From Harenicola maris (GTDB lineage: Bacteria > Pseudomonadota > Alphaproteobacteria > Rhodobacterales > Rhodobacteraceae): DNA of 64,000 nucleotides. The notes below the pieces were generated by a model that was given only the letters and a program-made list of their open reading frames with translations, was not told the origin of the DNA and ran no database searches. The position numbers were made by a program, and so were the translations under genes. Positions 62,304 to 64,000 of the stretch are shown in pieces. Position 1 is the stretch's first letter. Each line of letters begins with the position of its first letter. Location: NCBI GenBank assembly GCA_018524345.1, contig JADQAZ010000001.1:1364001-1428000 (forward strand). The letters run 5' to 3'.

Positions 62304-62465
62304 GCCAATGATCTTTCCTTTTCCGCCCCTTGAGGGTCGCCTCCTACAGTGGATGGCATTCTTAGGGCTTTCAAGATGTATACCGGTGAACTATGGCAGG
62401 AATTGGCACAAAGTAGGATTTTAGTTACCCCGCGTCAATTAATTCGCCAAGCCTCGGAAAAACAC

Positions 62466-63545
62466 TTAGCCAAAGAACCGATCCCGCTGCAAACGATAGG
62501 CCCCTTCGGAGCGTCCCATCCACCCTGCGGAGGATTGCATCGACGCCGTGTAACTGGCCAGAACCTTGTCGAACAGGTCCCCATCGCTGCGCTCTTCCAG
62601 AACCTCGCGGCTGGCTATTGCCATGGCATCCCAGACCGGCTGCGGGAACTCCGACACCTGAATGCCCGAGGATTGCAACCGCGAGAGCGCCTCGCCGTGT
62701 TTTGCTTGGAACAAGGAGAGCGTCCATTGATGCGCCTCGTTCGAGACCAGTTCCACCGTCACCTGCTGTTGCGGGGTCAAGCTGTCGTAGAGATCGCGGT
62801 TCAGGGCCAGCGTCAGCGCCGCTCCGGGTTCGTGAAAGCCCGCGGGGTAGTAGTATTTCGCGATTTCCTGAAAACCCGCCTTCTCGTCCGCCCATGGGCC
62901 GATCCATTCGGTGCCCTCAAGCGCGCCGGTGGCAAGCGCCTGATAGACCTCGGAGCCGGGGATGTTCTGGATGCTCGCCCCCAGTTTGCCCATGACCTCC
63001 CCGCCGAGGCCCGGCATGCGGAAGCGCAGGCCCTGCAGGTCGTCCACGGAATTGATCGGGCGGCGGAACCAGCCACCGGCCTGCGCACCCGTGCTGCCGG
63101 AGAGGAAGCTTTTCAACCCGAAGATCGCGCCCAATTCGTCATGCAACTGCTGGCCGCCATCGTGGTAATACCAGTTCATCATCTCTGGTGAGGTCATGCC
63201 AAAGGGCACGGTGCTAAAGAAGGCATAGGCCGGATGCTGGTTCAGGAAGTAATAATCGGCGGCGTGATACATATCCGCCTGCCCTGCGGAAACGGCATCA
63301 AACACCTCGAAGGCGCCGACGAGTTCACCCGCCGCCTTGATGTCGATGGTCAGCTGCCCGTCGGTCAGGGCCTCGATCACGCGGGCGGTGCGCGCGGCGC
63401 TGTCAAAGACGCCAGCACTGCCCCGGCCCCATGCGGTCACCATCGTCAGGGTGCGTTTGCCCTGTGCATAAGCCGGTGCGGCAAGTGCGGCGGCGCCGCC
63501 CCCTGCCGTCAATGCTGTGGTTTTCAAAAAGGCTCTACGGTTCAT
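62466..63545 (-). CDS. TRAP substrate-binding protein, TakP-like, without own permease
   Basis: This 359-residue Tat-exported protein (NRRAFLKT, cleavage after AYA near 27) is highly similar to the DctP at 54332. Examples are AAGELVGAFEVFDAVSAGQADMYHAADYYF, GSTGAQAGGWFRRP, FRMPGLGGEVMGKLGASIQNIPGSEVYQAL, TEWIGPWADEKAGFQE. No dctQ or dctM is adjacent. It is followed by a PAS histidine kinase on the same strand and is divergent from a cache-domain sensor, suggesting a role in signal reception. It could also feed the permeases at 50878-54174. The upstream frame is open, but 63545 gives the Tat signal. Confidence 0.92.
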   Translation of the reverse strand: MNRRAFLKTTALTAGGGAAALAAPAYAQGKRTLTMVTAWGRGSAGVFDSAARTARVIEALTDGQLTIDIKAAGELVGAFEVFDAVSAGQADMYHAADYYFLNQHPAYAFFSTVPFGMTSPEMMNWYYHDGGQQLHDELGAIFGLKSFLSGSTGAQAGGWFRRPINSVDDLQGLRFRMPGLGGEVMGKLGASIQNIPGSEVYQALATGALEGTEWIGPWADEKAGFQEIAKYYYPAGFHEPGAALTLALNRDLYDSLTPQQQVTVELVSNEAHQWTLSLFQAKHGEALSRLQSSGIQVSEFPQPVWDAMAIASREVLEERSDGDLFDKVLASYTASMQSSAGWMGRSEGAYRLQRDRFFG

Positions 63546-63793
63546 AAGTCCCCCCGAACAATCACCATGTATAGCGGCATCCCTATGCGGCACTACTACA
63601 ATTAGCGTAGCGTGACTTAGCGGCACTGTGAACCGCCCTGTCTGAAATCGGGCAACATTTGTTGTGGATAACTTTGCAATCCATGGCGGCGTCACAGTTT
63701 TTTATCCCCCGCGGCGCGGCGCAAAGGGGTTATCAGTTGTGAAAACCGGCCACAGCAGGCCATAAAGCCGCCCATGACACGGACCCAATCCTC

Positions 63794-64000
63794 TTGCGGC
63801 TGACCACGCTCAGCTACGCGCAGAAGCTGTTTCTGCTCGCCACTGTGCCCCTGATCCTTGCGGTTGGCGCGATCACGGGCGTTGTGGCGCATCAATCGCG
63901 TGTCCTTGCGCAAAGCGAGATCGAGGAGCTGGAGCACCAGCTGCTGGAGGCCAAGAAGCGGGAGCTGCGCAACTATATGGCCATTGCGCGGGCGGCGATC
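63794..64000 (+). CDS. Cache-domain sensor protein (partial, N-terminal part)
   Basis: The frame continuing to the window edge encodes a membrane helix (KLFLLATVPLILAVGAITGVVA). The helix is followed by EIEELEHQLLEAKKRELRNYMAIARAAI, the membrane-proximal helix typical of cache-type sensors. The rest, likely a kinase or other output, is outside. The start is unclear: the only ATG nearby (63774) is in another frame and stops after nine codons; a TTG at 63794 is the best in-frame candidate. Divergent from the TakP-like gene, so the two may be co-regulated. Confidence 0.7.
   Translation, partial: MRLTTLSYAQKLFLLATVPLILAVGAITGVVAHQSRVLAQSEIEELEHQLLEAKKRELRNYMAIARAAI

Overview
The window is a stretch of high-GC alphaproteobacterial chromosome, most likely from the Roseobacter group (Rhodobacteraceae). 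The main grounds are the head of a Rhodobacter-type gene transfer agent (GTA) cluster next to fatty-acid synthesis genes, a near-canonical DMSP lyase gene dddP, an Entner-Doudoroff edd/eda pair, TakP-like TRAP transporters, and several families typical of this clade (DUF6778, DUF2927, RSP_2647/RSP_2648-type proteins, DUF2852). All assignments come from reading the sequence and from memory of the families; no database search was run.

Layout. 1-3.4 kb (minus): first genes of a GTA/phage-head cluster (terminase small and large subunits, portal, start of the prohead protease, which runs off the left edge). 3.4-10.7 kb (mostly minus): mltG, fabF, an RTX calcium-binding protein, acpP, fabG and fabD, with a plus-strand DUF2726 membrane protein. 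10.9-14.4 kb: a cytochrome b561-YceI fusion, a beta-lactamase-fold serine hydrolase and a stand-alone YceI protein. 15.2-16.5 kb: ribosomal operon rpsF-rpsR-rplI. 16.6-19.3 kb (minus): four accessory genes including an SMI1/KNR4-like protein and a haem-dependent oxidative N-demethylase-like protein, divergent from dddP. 20.8-22.1 kb: a small AT-rich island with a stand-alone RelA/SpoT-type synthetase, inserted exactly at the 3' end of dddP. 22.2-41.2 kb: lytic transglycosylase, endonuclease/exonuclease/phosphatase-fold protein, hydrolase-OsmC fusion, a PreA-like dehydrogenase behind a RutR-like operator, nucleoside hydrolase, SelO, Na+/H+ antiporter, Old Yellow Enzyme, VWA protein, a tandem pair of DUF4347-like proteins, M48 protease, PIN protein and RNA methyltransferase.

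41.2-50.7 kb: edd-(PPOX flavoprotein)-eda behind a LacI-type operator, glnE, YbaK, DUF2852, RDD, leucyltransferase bpt and a VOC protein. 50.9-55.4 kb (minus): a TRAP operon dctP-dctQ-dctM with unusually long permeases. 55.9-64 kb: a dense signalling region with a CheY-like receiver, two hybrid-free histidine kinases, a receiver fused to a degenerate GGDEF-like domain, a stand-alone Hpt protein, two small periplasmic proteins, a second TakP-like binding protein with no permease of its own, and the start of a cache-type sensor at the right edge.

The loci that most deserve attention are the RelA/SpoT island at the dddP terminus, the DUF4347-like pair with a conserved His-Gly/Cys pattern, and the binding-protein/phosphorelay region at the right end. 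No tRNA or rRNA gene, CRISPR array or recognisable insertion sequence was seen.
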